A stretch of DNA of 64,000 nucleotides from Calliopsis andreniformis. Its lineage: Eukaryota > Arthropoda > Insecta > Hymenoptera > Andrenidae. The notes below the pieces were generated by a model. That model saw only the letters and a list, made by a program, of their open reading frames with translations. It ran no database searches and had not been told where the DNA came from. Every line of letters starts with the position of its first letter. The first letter of the stretch is position 1. The translations under genes and the position numbers were made by a program. The stretch spans positions 11,634,501-11,698,500 of the forward strand of contig NC_135069.1 in the NCBI RefSeq assembly GCF_051401765.1. The letters run 5' to 3'. This document shows positions 1 to 14,119 of the stretch, piece by piece.

Positions 1-1855
1 ATTCATTCAGGAAATTCAATTCTTATTTAATAAAATAATCTGTATATTCCGTTAAGATAATATCCCCATTTGAAAAGGTCGTTCGTTCATGCTCAAAAAA
101 TTCATAGTGAAATTTTTATGCATTTATATGTATATTTTACGTCAACTATGTTATTATATGTTAGCAGTGTGTTATTTTTAATGGCTACCATGATTCATGT
201 TATGTTTATCCAGAATAGAAAAGTCGAAGGTAATCTAAATTTGCTGTGTGATTATCTACCATACTAGAACAAAACAAAAAGAATCTACTTTAACAAAGTG
301 GCAGCCATGTAAAGAAAAAATGTTGATTTTATCATCAATGTTTCAACCTTAGGCGATAAGAACACTACTTATATGTTGCAGATATTGACATCGTTTTAGT
401 ACGAAAAATGAAACAGCATACACGAACTTTGTATGTATTTATATAAAATCTGAAAAAATTGGTTAAATTACATTATCGAAGTACAGATAGTACATTGAAA
501 ACTGTTACTTTTCATATTCTACAAAATTTCTCTTAACATTTATTCTTTTATACTAGGTCAAAGCTAGGTTTTTGAAATATTAATATACGTATAGTAGTTT
601 ATTATATCATAAAAAATACTCTTTTTCAGATGCACTCATGAATAACATGCGATCTTTTACAAACTTCTTTTTTCTTTTCTTATTTGTTACACTTATTATA
701 TAATATTGTTTGTTATTAATTAGTAACACTTTATACATGTACATACTTTCTTCGTCAGCTGTATTAGGTATAATTATCAACTTAGACAAATCTAGAAATT
801 ATTCTATTTATTCTAAACGATCGTCAATATTAACATAATTAATAAATATAAAAGTCATATTTAATTATTACTAGAATTATTGTGTACTTGTTAGCTATCA
901 CGTTTACCTTTTGTCATCATATTTAATTTCAACTCTCGTGGCAAATAGTGTTATACTCTTATTTCATTGTGAATCGAATCAATAACCTGAAAGGGCTAAC
1001 GCTCCCTCTGTGTGACAAAGATTTGCATTGATAACAGGTTTATCCTATACCTTCTCCACGCTATAATATTATACTTAAATACAAAATGTTGTCAATACTA
1101 TTACTGATCGTAACTCGGATATTTTTTAAAACTTTTAGATGCAATTGCATTTAACTTCAACACCTGAACTGTCGTATGACGCACTGGTACGCACATAGCC
1201 AATATAATTTTTAATCAATAAAATACACGAAGCATACGTGTGTAGATCTATAGAAAACAAACTAGTATTGAATAAATCGTTAGAAAATGGTTGAAAGAGT
1301 CATCTAATTTAAACTATTTTTTCTAAGTAAGGAGAAGAACGTTCCATTACAAAAAAGGAGTACTTAAAGCTTAATCGATACAAAGATGCCACAGAAGCTC
1401 ATAATTTCTATCGTAGATAACTTCAATTATGCCCTATTAGATAAATCGTCGGGCTCACGGAGAGGATGATTCTAATTCAGTTCATGTACCGTTTTCGACG
1501 TCGAGATTACCTCTTGGAAGACTGCAGGTATCGTTTCACTGACATAGAGTCATGGCCGGGAGACTTTGGACGTGTTTGCGCGCGCGCTCCCTTTCTCTTC
1601 TCTTCTTCTGCCCCAGGCCTCCCCGCTCCTCCCCTATCCTTCTTCCCCATGGTCCCTGGAATATGTAGATGGGGTTGATAGCGTTTATGCACGACTACGA
1701 GTTCGTTCGGCGGCTCGGGTTCTTTGTCTTGCAAACGAGCGAGCATTTTGTCCCCCTCTCCAACCCTCGGGCTTCCTTCGCCGTTCCTCTCCTTGCTCGA
1801 GATCACCCTCACCTTCCCCTCTCCCCTCATCTCTCCCCCACTTTCAGAATGACAG

Positions 1856-1858
<3 letters not shown>

Positions 1859-1908
<50 letters not shown>
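1859..1908. repeat. (TC)n microsatellite
   Basis: An almost uninterrupted run of about 24 TC dinucleotides within a wider pyrimidine-rich tract. A second shorter run lies near 2130-2162. Confidence 0.95.
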
Positions 1909-1911
<3 letters not shown>

Positions 1912-2129
1912 CTCTCTCCTCGTTCCTGTTCGACCACCACCCACAACTCGCCCGTTCTCTCCTGAAACGTAGTACTCGACCGAGGGCACCGCCACCTCTG
2001 ACTTCCCTTCCTCTCTCGTTCAACCCTCCCTAGACCTTCCTCTTCTGCCTCCTCTACCTCTTCATCCTCATTTCTGTCTCCTTGTCTCTACCTCTTTCTC
2101 CACCCCCACCCCCCACCCTTTCACAACTC

Positions 2130-2130
2130 T

Positions 2131-2162
<32 letters not shown>
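2130..2162. repeat. (TC)n microsatellite, second tract
   Basis: A run of TC dinucleotides with a few T interruptions, in the same CT-rich island as the tract near 1.86 kb. Confidence 0.85.
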
Positions 2163-3870
2163 GAATCGCAGGCTATATCCCGATTTCTTTCTCCCTTTCT
2201 CTCTATTTCCTCGTTCTCCGTCACTCATCCCAAGTTTCCACGGTCCCAACCATTCTGTCTACGAAACTTCCCCACTCGCGAGCCGAATTCATGCTTCCAC
2301 GAATATAGTTCTAATTAGCTGCACTTTTCGATCTCCTCCACGTGTTTATTTCAGGATTTCGTCGAAGAGGAGACGGGAGTGGGGGAAAAAAACGGGTGCT
2401 CTAGGATATGGAAGATTGAACGCGGAGAATGACGGTTCTAGTATTTCTACCAAACGCTGCCATTGATCCGATTAATTTTTCTTTCCTCCCGCCACTCTCG
2501 TCATTCGTATCCTACTTCTTCTTTTATTTGCGGCGATGAGGATTCTTTTTCGTTTCTGGTCTTCGTGTCCTCTTTTGTTTTACATTTTATCAATTCTTTT
2601 GTTGTTATGCATTCTAATTTGTTTCAATCTGCATTTCTTTGACGTTGGGCTTCGCATGGAATATCGAATTTTAGAGTCACCGATCGAAAACCTATTTTTG
2701 AAGTAATAATTGTTGCTTTATGTATTATTAAATGTGGTATAATGTATATTCTCGTGGAAAATATTATAAAGAAGTTTAGAATAGTACTTTTCGAATGATT
2801 GGTAAAGCAGCTTAATCAGGTCCTTGCTTGTTGACTCAAAAGAATTAAAATTTAAATTTACTATGAAAATTATAATCGAAGTCCAGTTCCTAATTCTACG
2901 TAACATACATTTCATAATAGTCAAATAACATTGTATCCGATATGAAACGCGAGTTCAAGATATGAGACTTAATATGAGTAGAAAGCAGTATACATGTATA
3001 GTTTTCAGCACTTCAGGAATGTACCTACAGGGATTACAGTCTGACCACTGATTCTATCTACTTCAAACTGGATGTTTTCATTTCTCCCTCTGTAATACCT
3101 TTCGAGCGCTTAAAATTGTATAGTATAAAATTGTATAGAAGACCTCGAGAAAAGTAGAGGCGTGATATGTTGAGTGACCCTTAGTAGGATTAAGAAGTTC
3201 AGAATAATGTAAGATATCTTCTTTTAAGCTCTTCTGCGTGTTCAATACATCAGTCCTATTTCCCATTGTCAGTCCTTTACAGCAATAGCATAACACAGAA
3301 ATCATAACTTTCCAAGAAATGAGGCAATAACTTTAGTTACTTAGATTAATCTAAAACTCAAACCATTGAATTTTTTATTTATATAATATATTCCATAGTA
3401 CTATCCCTAGAAAAAAGTTTTCGACCAAACACAACAATATGAAGTTATTTAAAAACATTGTGTTTTTCGAAAAGTAAAATACTATTATATGAATACAAAA
3501 TACATAAGAATATTAGATATTTTACATTTTACACATTTACATCACATTTTATTAGACATTTTACATTAGGTATTTTACATTGTTAAAAACTAAAATATTT
3601 TTAAATAATTTCGTATTATTGCATTTGGCCGAGAACTTGTTAGCAGGGGTAATATGCTATTACAGTAAATGAGTGAAATTTCTTTACGTGTACTTTATTG
3701 AATTTTATGCGTCTTACTACAAGGTATTTAATAACAGGTACCAGAAATTCTAAGGGATGATTCTATGTATCAAAATCGAAGGAAAATCAAGAATGATAAA
3801 ATTTGGTTCAGGGCTTCGTTTCAGAGTTATTAATTCTTGCAAAAATGCCTATAAGATTCACGTGAAAGGT

Positions 3871-3952
3871 GTCTGACTTAGGACTTACTCTACTGCCGCG
3901 TGTATTAGGTTAAACATAACAAAGTTAACAGAGTAAGTCCTAGCCTAAACAC
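3871..3952. repeat. Short inverted repeat (hairpin)
   Basis: TTAGGACTTACTCT near 3878 is matched in reverse complement by AGAGTAAGTCCTAGCCTAA near 3930. This makes a hairpin of about 75 bp just before the TTAA MITE. It may be a separate small element or part of a nested insertion. Confidence 0.55.
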
Positions 3953-3985
3953 ATTTCATACGTATGATAGGTGTTTTCTCAACAA

Positions 3986-4227
3986 TTAACACGTTGACTG
4001 CCACTTTAACTTCATTAAAAATTCTATCATTTTGGCTGTGATTCCAGCTTTAAAGAAAATTGTTTTTAATTCATTTTCATGATTATTTTAAAGTGTTTCT
4101 TCTCTTTTACTAAGTGTCGCTGAAATTCTGTATATTACTATTATTCATGATTATGTAACTTATCGTTATTCACAATCATGTCAAAATTGTCACCCACATA
4201 TGGATGGCATGGCAGTCAACGTGTTAA
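3986..4227. mobile_element. TTAA-flanked MITE (piggyBac-like ends)
   Basis: Both ends read TTAACACGTTGACTGCCA in inverted orientation (left end from 3986, right end finishing at 4227), giving a 242-bp element bounded by TTAA. TTAA target sites and short terminal inverted repeats are typical of piggyBac-type non-autonomous elements. There is no coding capacity. The family assignment is inferred from the ends only. Confidence 0.8.
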
Positions 4228-6618
4228 CAACTCGAAAATGTAATTTCGTCTATCTTTATTTTCATCTTATTTTGAGGTGTAGAATCAGCCCTTAGGATTA
4301 ATGATATCTGTCGTTGAACACCTTGCATACGATGAGATGAATTAGACTTCCAAGTGTTTTTATCTTTTTATCTTAAAAACAATAAAAAAAGTCATAAAAA
4401 TACATGTTTTATCTGACTTCGTTTATAAGATATAATGAATTTTATTTTCTCTTTAAATTCTCTGTTCGGGCTCTCTTTCCATAGACCACAATACTTCGTA
4501 AGCAAGATTTCTAATTGGATCTTTTCTTCACATTTTTCTATTCTTGAGACATTCACATTCGCAATTTTGAATTTTAACACATTACTTACTAGAAGCCTAT
4601 TAAATAGGTTAAAATAATAGGATCTATCAATAAATTTGTGTCAATTTCATACAATAAGCATTTGTATTACATTTATTTTTGTAAAAGAAGAAAGTTTTTC
4701 AATCTAATCTCCTTACATCCAGAATAGAAATTCCATCTTGTAGCCTTCAACTAAGCCAAAAACTCAATCTTTTTTAATGTGGCTCACATCGTTTTGCCTT
4801 ATAACAACAAATATCTTTTTTAAGAAAATTCTGTTACCGTGTTTTTCCACTGAGATCCACACTTTCAATTCAAACAAGAACCATGTAATCAGCAACGTTT
4901 GTCTCTGGTAGAGTGAAGTACACGCGTTGAAAGTTAGTTGAGGAAATTCTCCCCAAAAATCTTGAAAAGCATCGAAGTTATTCGATCGAAGTGAAGAAAC
5001 GGAGAAGGCGGTGGATGGGGCTGAGAAGAGGAAAGACAGAATACCGCGGTGTATGGTACACCGGGAGCTCTAGTTGTTCGAGAATAAAAGAGTAATTTTC
5101 CGGGTGGTGAGACCCTGATAATGGGGTTGCAGACTGCCGAGTCGACTGGAAAGTGATTAAGCACACATGACGGAGCCCGCGGACTCGCCAGGATATTACG
5201 AGCCACCCCTTTCAATCCACCTTCGTCGTCCTTCTGTCTTCCACGCTTCTCTCTCTCGTTCCCTTACATCATTCGCCATCTCCCGCTCTTCTTTGCCGCA
5301 GATCCTGCTTCTAATTCTCGTCCCTTATCTCATTCCTACATGCTACTGGATAGGTAACGATCTGTTTCTGCGTTTCTCTAAACTGGTTGCATATCGCAAC
5401 CCTTAGAAAACTTCACTATACGAAACGACTGATCTGGATATTGACAGTTTGTTCTTTTTCATTGACCCACGAAGTGGAATCACGATTTAGATGAGAACTT
5501 TTTGGACGACACATGGCACAAATTGCGAAGGCTGAGTATTAACTGCACGTGGCCAAATAATATTATAAAAATAGTCGGAAATATTCGAACGTCTTAGTTA
5601 GGATAAAAAATGAACTTTCTCTGAGTAAATTTAAGTGTGGGGTTAACTTGAAAAAGGTTTTTATAAACACGCAAATCATAACCTCTGATTTCGACTGATT
5701 AACTTTAATTTTAAAGTGAGACAGTTTAATAAAATGCAAACTGGGACGATGTATCATATAAACGTAATGTAATACACAATATAATAAAATAATATGCGTT
5801 ATTGTTAAATTCAACCTGCTTTAATTATTTGTCATAATTTGTTGGTTACAAATTAAGTTGCCATTTCTTGAAATATCTGGTAAATAGCCAAAGGAATTGA
5901 GCTCACTGAAAATCATTATATTACTCTTTTACTATAAGCTTACAACCGTCATCTACGACCAGTTTATAGCGAGAAGAAATGTGCTTCAGTGATTCACTTT
6001 CATCTCATCTAATTGTAAAACATAAGTAAACAGAAGATTCTACTGCTCACTTTAATTAATAGCAAAAAGTGGAGGAGATAGCCCATAGCAAAAAATAATA
6101 CATTTGTTTTTTAAAGTAATCAGATCAAGGAAACAAGTGTATATATGATGTTCGAATCGTAAAACATGGCCTTGTAACATAAAATTAAGTAGTATAAATA
6201 CCAATAAACCAGACAAATAGTTTGTAGAAACCAATCAAACTAGGAAAATCAAGTAATTAACAAGTTTCTTACAATGAAAAATCACAAGATTATATAGTTA
6301 TATTTGTTTTGATTAAAATTTTCGTCTGAGAATTTACAGTTAGAGGAGTTAAACAAGCCATGTACCTATTCTATTTCACATTCTATTATATGTTATATTA
6401 TTTTTCGTAATGTATTATGTACCTATCCAATTTTACTTGATTCACAAAACAATTACTCATATATTTCAAGTATTGTGTTGTAAATTTCACATTAGTAGCA
6501 ATTATGTAAAATAACTAGATTTTATGTACCGATACTCTAATTATAAGCTGTATCGCCATATAGAAAGATCTCCCTAGATATTTAAAACTGCGATTCTAAA
6601 ACGCTAAGGTGAAAGAAT
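4228..6618. other. Non-coding intronic or upstream stretch
   Basis: AT-rich sequence with a more GC-rich patch around 4930-5400. The open frames there are short, lack recognisable domains and have no convincing splice context. I see no gene. Confidence 0.5.
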
Positions 6619-6750
6619 CATCTTTTTCATATTTTATATTTTTTTCTGTTTCATCTTTCTCATATTTTATATTTTTTTCTGTTTCATCTTTCTCATATTT
6701 TATATTTTTTTCTGTTTCATCTTTCTCATATTTTATATTTTTTTCTGTTA
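6619..6750. repeat. 33-bp minisatellite, four copies
   Basis: Four head-to-tail copies of a 33-bp unit beginning CATCTTTCTCATATTTTATA. They are nearly identical: the first copy has one substitution and the last ends differently. The unit is a multiple of three, so the minus strand shows an 11-residue repeat (EKNIKYEKDET) in a 73-codon open frame. The frame has no start context or homology that would make it a gene, so I call it a tandem repeat. Confidence 0.95.
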
Positions 6751-9700
6751 TAAAAATATTAGGAGTAATATACCAAATTTCAATTGTATGCCAGAATCTA
6801 ATTGTAAAGAAGATCATGTTTGGACAGACTTACTTTAATTAACTGTCAGTAACCGTACGAAGAGCTACAGAAAAATGCACGGCTTACACTTTAAAAAGCA
6901 CAAATGCTAACATATAAATGTATTTAAATAATATTATAAAGTATCAACATAGAACCTAAGAAACATATCGCCTTTTTAAAATCAAATAGAACAATTGTAC
7001 TTTATTTTGTCAGTATATTCATTTAAAATATATTTGAACAAATAAAAAACAACAGACAATAAGGAAGTTTCTTGGTAATATCTACGCGCAAGAATTTTCA
7101 TTGTATCTTTTATAATAACGTATGAATTTAAGTAAAACTAAACGTACACAGACCTACGTGCTAGTTTCTTCTGACAGGTTAAAATAATTAAAATTTAATC
7201 TTCACAAATGTGAATAATAAATACTTATTTACCACGACATTTAGGACAATGGCGTTTATATAAATATTTCGCGTAAACACAGCCCGAATGAGTCCGAATT
7301 AAAAAATGTTAAAGATTCCCTTATGGTTCAACATTAAAGCGCTCGTTATCTACGGGAGCTTAGAATAGCCCTATCATGGAAAACCACGTGTTAACCGATT
7401 TGGAGTGAGACGTATGAGAAGGGTGGCAGAGGAATAATACGCCTCTAGGACACATTCAACCGCGAAACACAAAAAGGAGTATGGAGAGGGAGGGGCGGAG
7501 ACGAAAGTGAAAAGAGAGTAAGTCCAGTTCATCCATACGCCACAATGAACGATATAGAAAGAGAAACGATAGAATTGGAGACGGGGAGGGAGGGGGAGGG
7601 TAGGAGTATTGGCCTCGTCAAGCGGTTTCAGGCTTGCCGATATTCCGAGCGCTTCTCGTCAACCCTTATGAAGCCAATTACACTTCGTCTCGCCAAAGGC
7701 ACCCCACTTATATCAGTACCCGACGTTTCTGGGGCTCTTCGAGCTGGCGACCGGTTTCATAGCACGTACTGGTTATATCAGATACCGCTACTGTGAAAAC
7801 TGTGTGTTATTTTTAAAAATTCGGATTTTCATGTGGATATCAGTTGCCTAGGAACGATGCTATGTATTATTAACAGAGTGCTGGTCTATATGAATTTATG
7901 GGAAATTTCAATGTACAAAAGAATACAGAATCAGTATCGTATGGAAAAATATAGAAATTAATAAAAGATAAATATATTTTATAATATTTTAAACTTAAAG
8001 TCTTTAATTAGTTACTATTTTTCTAATTTTAACAATCTAATTATTAGTGACAAAATTTTAAATATTCAGTATATTAATAATTCTTTTTGGTTGTACATAG
8101 TATTGTCTTCAGTGTAAATATAGTGAAGTTAATTTACCTACACGATTCAGAGTGAATCAAAAGTAGAAATTTTTAACAATCTATTTTCCATAGTGAAAAT
8201 TCAGAGATATGAATTGTCGGATTTTTAATTTTTTGCTTTGCTTAGTGCCTTTGGTGTCTTATTTGATTACATCAATTGATTACAAATTTCCAAAGGTAGA
8301 AATCTTGTTATAATAAAATTTGTAAAGCATGTTTGAAAAATACTGACGTATCTACTCAGTTTTTCTTATAGATAATAATTAACTAAAGATTGTAGTTTAG
8401 TTAGAAAAAGAAAAATTAGTGATACACTCTATCCTGGAGAAACTTGCAAATATGATAATGAAAATTTCTAAATATAGCAGAAATATCCTAGATATTCAAA
8501 TACATTAAGAAATCCCAATTCATATTACAATTAAGAGTTTGAATTTCTTGTAAACTAATTTGTCATTTTTACTATTACAAATTTACAAATTAGAAAAAGA
8601 ACAAAATCTATCAGACAACTTTGAAACGTTTAATGCCATTTTTATCAAATTAATTACACGTCCACGCATAATATACTTATTACAATTTATGTATCTTTTT
8701 TGTGATTTCGAGATCCCCTTTTCTTTAACTCATATTTTTGTCTTCTATGTCTTTTGAAGGAATCTCGTCACAACTGTTCATACTACTCATTTATCTTAAA
8801 TATCTATTACTATAAACTTACTTTTGTAGTAGATCAGGTGATCACAATTTTGACATAACAATTTTTAGAGCACTGTAGAATTTTTTTAAATATCCTTCCA
8901 GTGAGTTTTTTAAATGTTTATACATTAACTTGTTGCATCAGTGCTGTTTGTTAAAGTACATTTTCTACATATCTGATTCTTGAAAACAACTTATACTTAC
9001 CATAAACATTATATTTTCTATCCTTATTTATAAAAACGTTATAAAATGCGTTTCAACTTTTTTATAGAAATTTTCGGATTTATAATTTGAAACACTTATT
9101 GTATTTTCTGGAATCTCAAAATTGTTAAAATTGTTTTTTTCTGAATTATTTTGTAGTGTTCAAAAACAATAAATATTTGTTTAAATATGGTGAATGAAGA
9201 GTAAGTTTCCAGCGCAGTTCTAATATTTCTTCCTGCACTGCTATTTAACCAAGTTAAACTCTGTAGGGCATGGAACGTCTTACATGAACTACATCAGAGC
9301 TATTACAAATACTTATAACCTTTGTAATTGTTTATACAATTAAAGTGATGAATAGAACTTGCACAGTAACCTAATAGTTATCGCTAGACTGCAAATTTTT
9401 AATATTATTATACAGTTTCATATTTTCACAGGTACAATTAACCCTTATGTCAACACCCAAAATTGTCGCCATTTAAAGAATATCGGAAAAAGGATATTCT
9501 GCTACTTGAGTATTGACATACAGGTTAAAGACACAGAATCTAAATAACAATTTGATTCATCTTTCAAATACCATAATTTGCACTTTGGTTTTCATATTTT
9601 ATATATTTTTGAATATTCTATGCATTCTGTAACTTTTCACACATTTAAAATATCTGTGAATGCATAAAAATACTAACAAAATTCAACAAAACTTACGTGG

Positions 9701-9854
9701 GGTTCATTTTAAATGAAATATCTCTTAAAATTAACCTTAACTGCGGGATACCGTTCACAAAAAGTCAACTTGATGGAAGTCGACTGGAATCGAACATTAC
9801 TTCACAAATACATTTGAAAGGTAGGGAATTCATGCAGCATCTTTATTGTTCCAG
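6751..9854. other. Non-coding stretch before the first pangolin exon in the window
   Basis: AT-rich intronic sequence with a GC-richer, purine-rich patch at about 7380-7800. That patch holds an 83-codon open frame with low-complexity Glu-Gly-Arg content, no splice support and no family resemblance. No gene is called. Confidence 0.5.
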
Positions 9855-9945
9855 GTCTGACGAGAGCACCAATGTATCCCTTCTCCACGGGTCAATATCC
9901 ATACCCCATGCTTAGTCCGGAAATGACGCAAGTCGCCGCTTCCTG
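9855..9945 (+). CDS. pan: pangolin linker exon (LTRAPMYPF...)
   Basis: A 91-bp internal exon after an acceptor (gttccag) and before a strong donor (gtaagt). It begins in the second base of a codon and encodes a Gly, then [17 protein letters not shown], then [13 protein letters not shown], the last Trp being split with the next exon. This is the Pro/Tyr-rich segment between the beta-catenin-binding domain and the HMG box of insect TCF, and closely follows the Drosophila Pangolin arrangement as I know it. In the family this linker region contributes to Groucho corepressor recruitment. The preceding exon lies outside the window or was not recognised. Confidence 0.92.
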
Positions 9946-12484
9946 GTAAGTCAATACGCGCTTTCATCGATAGAAAACGTCACTTACAAAAAGCTGGATG
10001 ACGAATCTGTTGTGTCTTCCAGGAGCTTTAAAGCGAATTGATCCGCCATCTTTCGTTATCTTTTGGTCAATAGGAACAATGAATGCTTCGTTTAAAGGAA
10101 TCGGCGTATTCGTGTGTGCTAATCACTTGTAGGACAATCATAAAGCTGAAAGAATTCTTATTTCATATTCTTTCGCAAAGACATCAGCAAAATGTGAATC
10201 AGAAATGTGAATAAATAGAACACAGTTTTTGTTAAAGGAAGAGACAGAGGAAAAGAAGAAAACGGTTCGGGATAAAGTAGCTCAAGCATTAATACCTTTT
10301 CGTGGCAATAAACCTCGCCAACGGTTTCTGTCGGACACGAAATGACTGGATTTACATGAAAAACGTCTGATTTATCACGCTGAAGCAGTCGTTAGTACTG
10401 CCTTTTGCGTACTAACGATTCGGCTACGAACCATAACTCGACACGGGATATATCTGCTTTTTATTTACTCTCGGTCCTTCTTTCGGCCAGATTCTTTTCA
10501 ATCGACCTCCTCCGCTCCTTCCGAACGAATAGTACGCTTATACGCGGCATTGAGATTTATTCGATGATGAGAAACCCACGCGGAATAATGAGCGCGAAAC
10601 ACAAACACACTGAATTCTCCTTTTTAACGAGAAAATCACAACGTCCAACTCCGTCTCCCCTATTTGGTCAACCGGTCATCCTCTCAGTTCCGGTCTATTA
10701 GATCGAGTACGACCACCACCATCGCCATCAGTGGAGGCATCGGCGTCTAACAGTCGCTATTACACACTGACCACACAACTATTGAGCAAACCCTCTTTTT
10801 GCGACAATTCCCTCAGCTCCCTCCTTCTTATTTGCTTTCTGCCCGAGCCTCCCTAAATTGAGATTTTCCATGGACGATTAAGCCCGTTCTTCTCAATTAG
10901 GAGGGCGGCCCTTGCGTTTTTCTGCCGAGGCTTTCTTCGTCGCTCTGAGGAAACGCAGGGATCTATGTTGACCTGTTGGATTTTTGATTTTTAACGAAAC
11001 AAGCAAATACGAAATTTTATGTCATTTTAAAGTTGGAATAAATTGTACAAAAATTATTATTCATGTGTACGAGATGGAACGAAATAATTGGCTGATTAGT
11101 TTTTAATAAGGCAAAAAGCTTGTCGTTAATTTTTTGAATTAAGCGTGTTAAAGGTACTATTTATCAAAAGTTTTTAAAATTTAAGAAAAGAATTTTTTTA
11201 AAGATTTTGTATCTTTAGTACTTCATACTCTAAAAATCAAAAATAATCCTTCAGGTCTTCGTTCAAAACGGAATTCATACAAAACGACAGTTGATTTTAT
11301 TTTTCGAATTTCTTTATTTCTGAAAATTGTTTATCTTTATCTTGGCGGAAATACCGTGCGATAAAATGTCATTGCAATTTGATGTGAACTTGGGAAAGAG
11401 TTCACAAAATTTCATAAAATCAAAAAAATAATGAGATATAGATATAATAATTTAAAAAATCACTAAAGAAAATGATTTTTGAGTTGTTTATAGCATTTCG
11501 ATCGATTTAAATTTGTTGATCAGGTTTAAATTTTAATAGTTTGAATGTCATTATATCATTTAAAAAACAACCTTTTTTCAATATTAGACATTATAGATAT
11601 TATTGAAGAATTCGAACTTTATATTTTGTTTTACCACAGTACACAAATATGTATTAAGATTTTTTAAAATAGGGAATAATACTGGATATCATTATGGGTA
11701 ACCCGAAATTATTAAAATAAAAGTAATATTTTTCTAGTTCTAGTTTTCGTATTTCAGCATAATATTTGAAATTGTATCATAAAATTGTATCATACCAGAA
11801 ATTTATTCGTAAACTGTGAGCAGATTTGAGCAAAATGTAGGTACCATTTATTGTTATCATTTAACCAAACAAACGTAAAGTATTTTACATAAATTAATTT
11901 ATCATGCAAAAATGCAGATTTTTCATAGATACCTATTGAACGTTAAACTTTTGTCTAATAATTTTTTAATTATTGAATCAAATATAGATACGTATTCGTC
12001 AGCGACGAATTTACTCAACGTCAGGACTATTTTCGTGACTTTAAGATTGACATTTCCCAATAAAAAGGGTACCTATAAAATAATTTTGACGAAATTGCTT
12101 CACACAAAACTTCGATTACGATTGATATAACATAATTCTTTAGGATTTGCTTTTTATTCAATCTAGAGGGAGTGAATACCTATATTAGAGATCGAAAGCA
12201 TATGAAGAAAGAAGCTTTGAAGCATGTAAATAGTTTGTATAAAAATCATGATCATAATGTTTCTATTTTATGACAAATATTTAAATGAAAATTAACTTTC
12301 ATGGACTACAGAGACACCTGGATAATAAATATTTTTAAATTTACAGCAACTGAAATATTAACATTCTCATGTAATTGACTTTCTAACATAATTAATGCAT
12401 TTAATAGCCCTCGAGCTATTAGGTAAATATTAAGGTATAATTGCCACAGATGTTTTTTGTTAACGCATCACAATTTCGTTTCAG
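9946..12484. other. pangolin intron
   Basis: Intron with GT-AG ends (gtaagt to tttcag). The first kilobase (to about 10,980) is richer in GC and CpG than the rest and may be regulatory. A 98-codon open frame there has no domain or splice support. The remainder is AT-rich with nothing recognisable. Confidence 0.7.
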
Positions 12485-12580
12485 GCATACACCAAGCATG
12501 TATCCCATTTCTCCGTCAAGCGCTGGTTTCAGAAGTCCGTACCCCACGAGTTTACCTATCACAAGTTCTAGTTTACCAAG
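12485..12580 (+). CDS. pan: pangolin linker exon (HTPSMYPISP...)
   Basis: A 96-bp internal exon between acceptor tttcag and donor gttagt. It completes the Trp codon of the previous exon and encodes HTPSMYPISPSSAGFRSPYP then TSLPITSSSLP. The last two bases (AG) join T of the next exon to make Ser. The Ser/Pro/Tyr-rich content matches the linker of insect TCF, where Drosophila has a similar HTPS...FRTPYPSSLPI segment. No catalytic or DNA-binding motif is present. Confidence 0.92.
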
Positions 12581-14119
12581 GTTAGTAGGTGATTGAAGTC
12601 AACTGCATCGACTTCGCTTTGCTTAACAAATTCCAGTTCCACTTGGCAATTCGCCTAACAGCGAATTAACAATAAATCTTTTCAAGTCTAACCAGCTTTT
12701 TTAGCACGCTCTAATTGTAGGAAAAGCAATATCTAGCTGAGCTTCCTTACTTTTATGTATAAACGTAAGATTATACTCAAGCAGTATATTTACATGGAGC
12801 AGTCGAGGTTTTAATACGAGTGTTGACTGCGATTTTTAATGTATTGCACTTTTTTGTGTCGTGTTGCATGAGACACTAAATCTTTGTTAAAAAAAAGCAA
12901 AAGGCAAGCAACATTTAAATTGTTTTGTTTCTTGCATGTAACCATGCCTTTGCTTCAGTGGAATTTCATCTGAATTTGGTAACTTCTAAAATTCATTTTG
13001 AAAAAATTGATAAGAACTTAAATATGTACCTAATATAAAAACATACAGTTTTATGGTGTAGTGGATTTCAGCATGAAAAATATTGCAGTTATTCTACACA
13101 GCATTGTAACTCAAAACTTGCTTGTTACCCTATAAAAGCTTTATCATACCTTGGTATGCTAAGGGTTAACAAAAGTAAACGACATTGTCAACTTCAATGT
13201 ACAAACATGTCATTGGGCATTTGCTTCAAATTGAACATTTCATGTTGTAATAATTAAATGCTTTCAGCATTTCAACATTTTCATATTTCCTTAAGCTTAA
13301 GCTTTATGTTAAATTGTATAACAATTCAGTTGGTATCATACACTCAGAACAAACTAGGCAATGAAATTATATAACATTTTAGTCGTTCCTGGAAAGGTTT
13401 TCTCTTTTGAAACATAGCAACTTAGCAATACAGTCTGTGATTAGTTTTGCTATTATGGCATTTTGCAAATGCTTAGTACATATTCTAACTTCTATTACTG
13501 ATCTTTGATCTTTCTCTACTTTGATGCACTGCTCACGAAAGAAGAAGCATTTCTGAATATGCATAAAATGTGTCGATTTATCTTCTATCATGTTTAAATC
13601 ATGATTCATTTCATAAGCTCAAATTGATAGCGTTTTCCTATTTACAGTCTACTTGGTAGCAACTGAATTGAATTACTAGTGCGTGTTTGGGCTAAATGCG
13701 CGTGCTTCCATATGAAATAATGAATTTTACAGGAACGTCTAAGCGCATGCAAGAATACAAATTTTGTAGTATGTGATTTGGAATCGTTAAGACACAAAAT
13801 AAAAAAAGCTACAAAAATTTGGATTTCAAAAGAAAAAAAATTTGGAGGAATTTGTTTGCAACCTTTAAATTCTACAAGTATTAGAAAATTCATTAATTCG
13901 GAATTTAATTTTTATCAAAATTTTGTATAGACTTTTACATTCAATCCATAACTCGAAGTACATGAAAAATTCTAAATTTTTTCATTACCCCTCGATCGCC
14001 TTTTTTCGTTATAAATGGAATACAAGTCAACGTTGGAATATTTAATCCAACATCTGCAGGTAGCCATTATCCAGTATTATTTAAAAGACTTACAATTAGC
14101 AATGTGATGTTTTTTCCAG
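12581..14119. other. pangolin intron
   Basis: AT-rich intron with GT-AG ends (gttagt to tttccag). The open frames on the minus strand around 13.4-13.9 kb have no recognisable domains. Nothing else is seen. Confidence 0.7.

Larger units (their letters stand above)
1..3985. other. Non-coding region upstream of the first visible pangolin exon
   Basis: No coding exon can be supported here. Most of it is AT-rich. Between about 1450 and 2600 the sequence turns GC- and pyrimidine-rich, with CT microsatellites and many CpGs. That could mark a promoter or enhancer of an upstream pangolin transcript, but no splice donor joined to a recognisable coding sequence was found. Short open frames in the CT-rich part are low-complexity artefacts (runs of Ser-Leu, or Arg-Glu on the other strand). 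The exons for the beta-catenin-binding N-terminus of pangolin were not found and probably lie before the window. Confidence 0.5.

Noticed and set aside
1507..2318. Overlapping frames of 78-162 codons on both strands
   Set aside because: They cross CT microsatellites and consist of Ser-Leu or Arg-Glu runs; a low-complexity artefact.
6596..6842. Frames on both strands with an 11-residue repeat
   Set aside because: Produced by the 33-bp tandem repeat; no start context, no homologue recognised.
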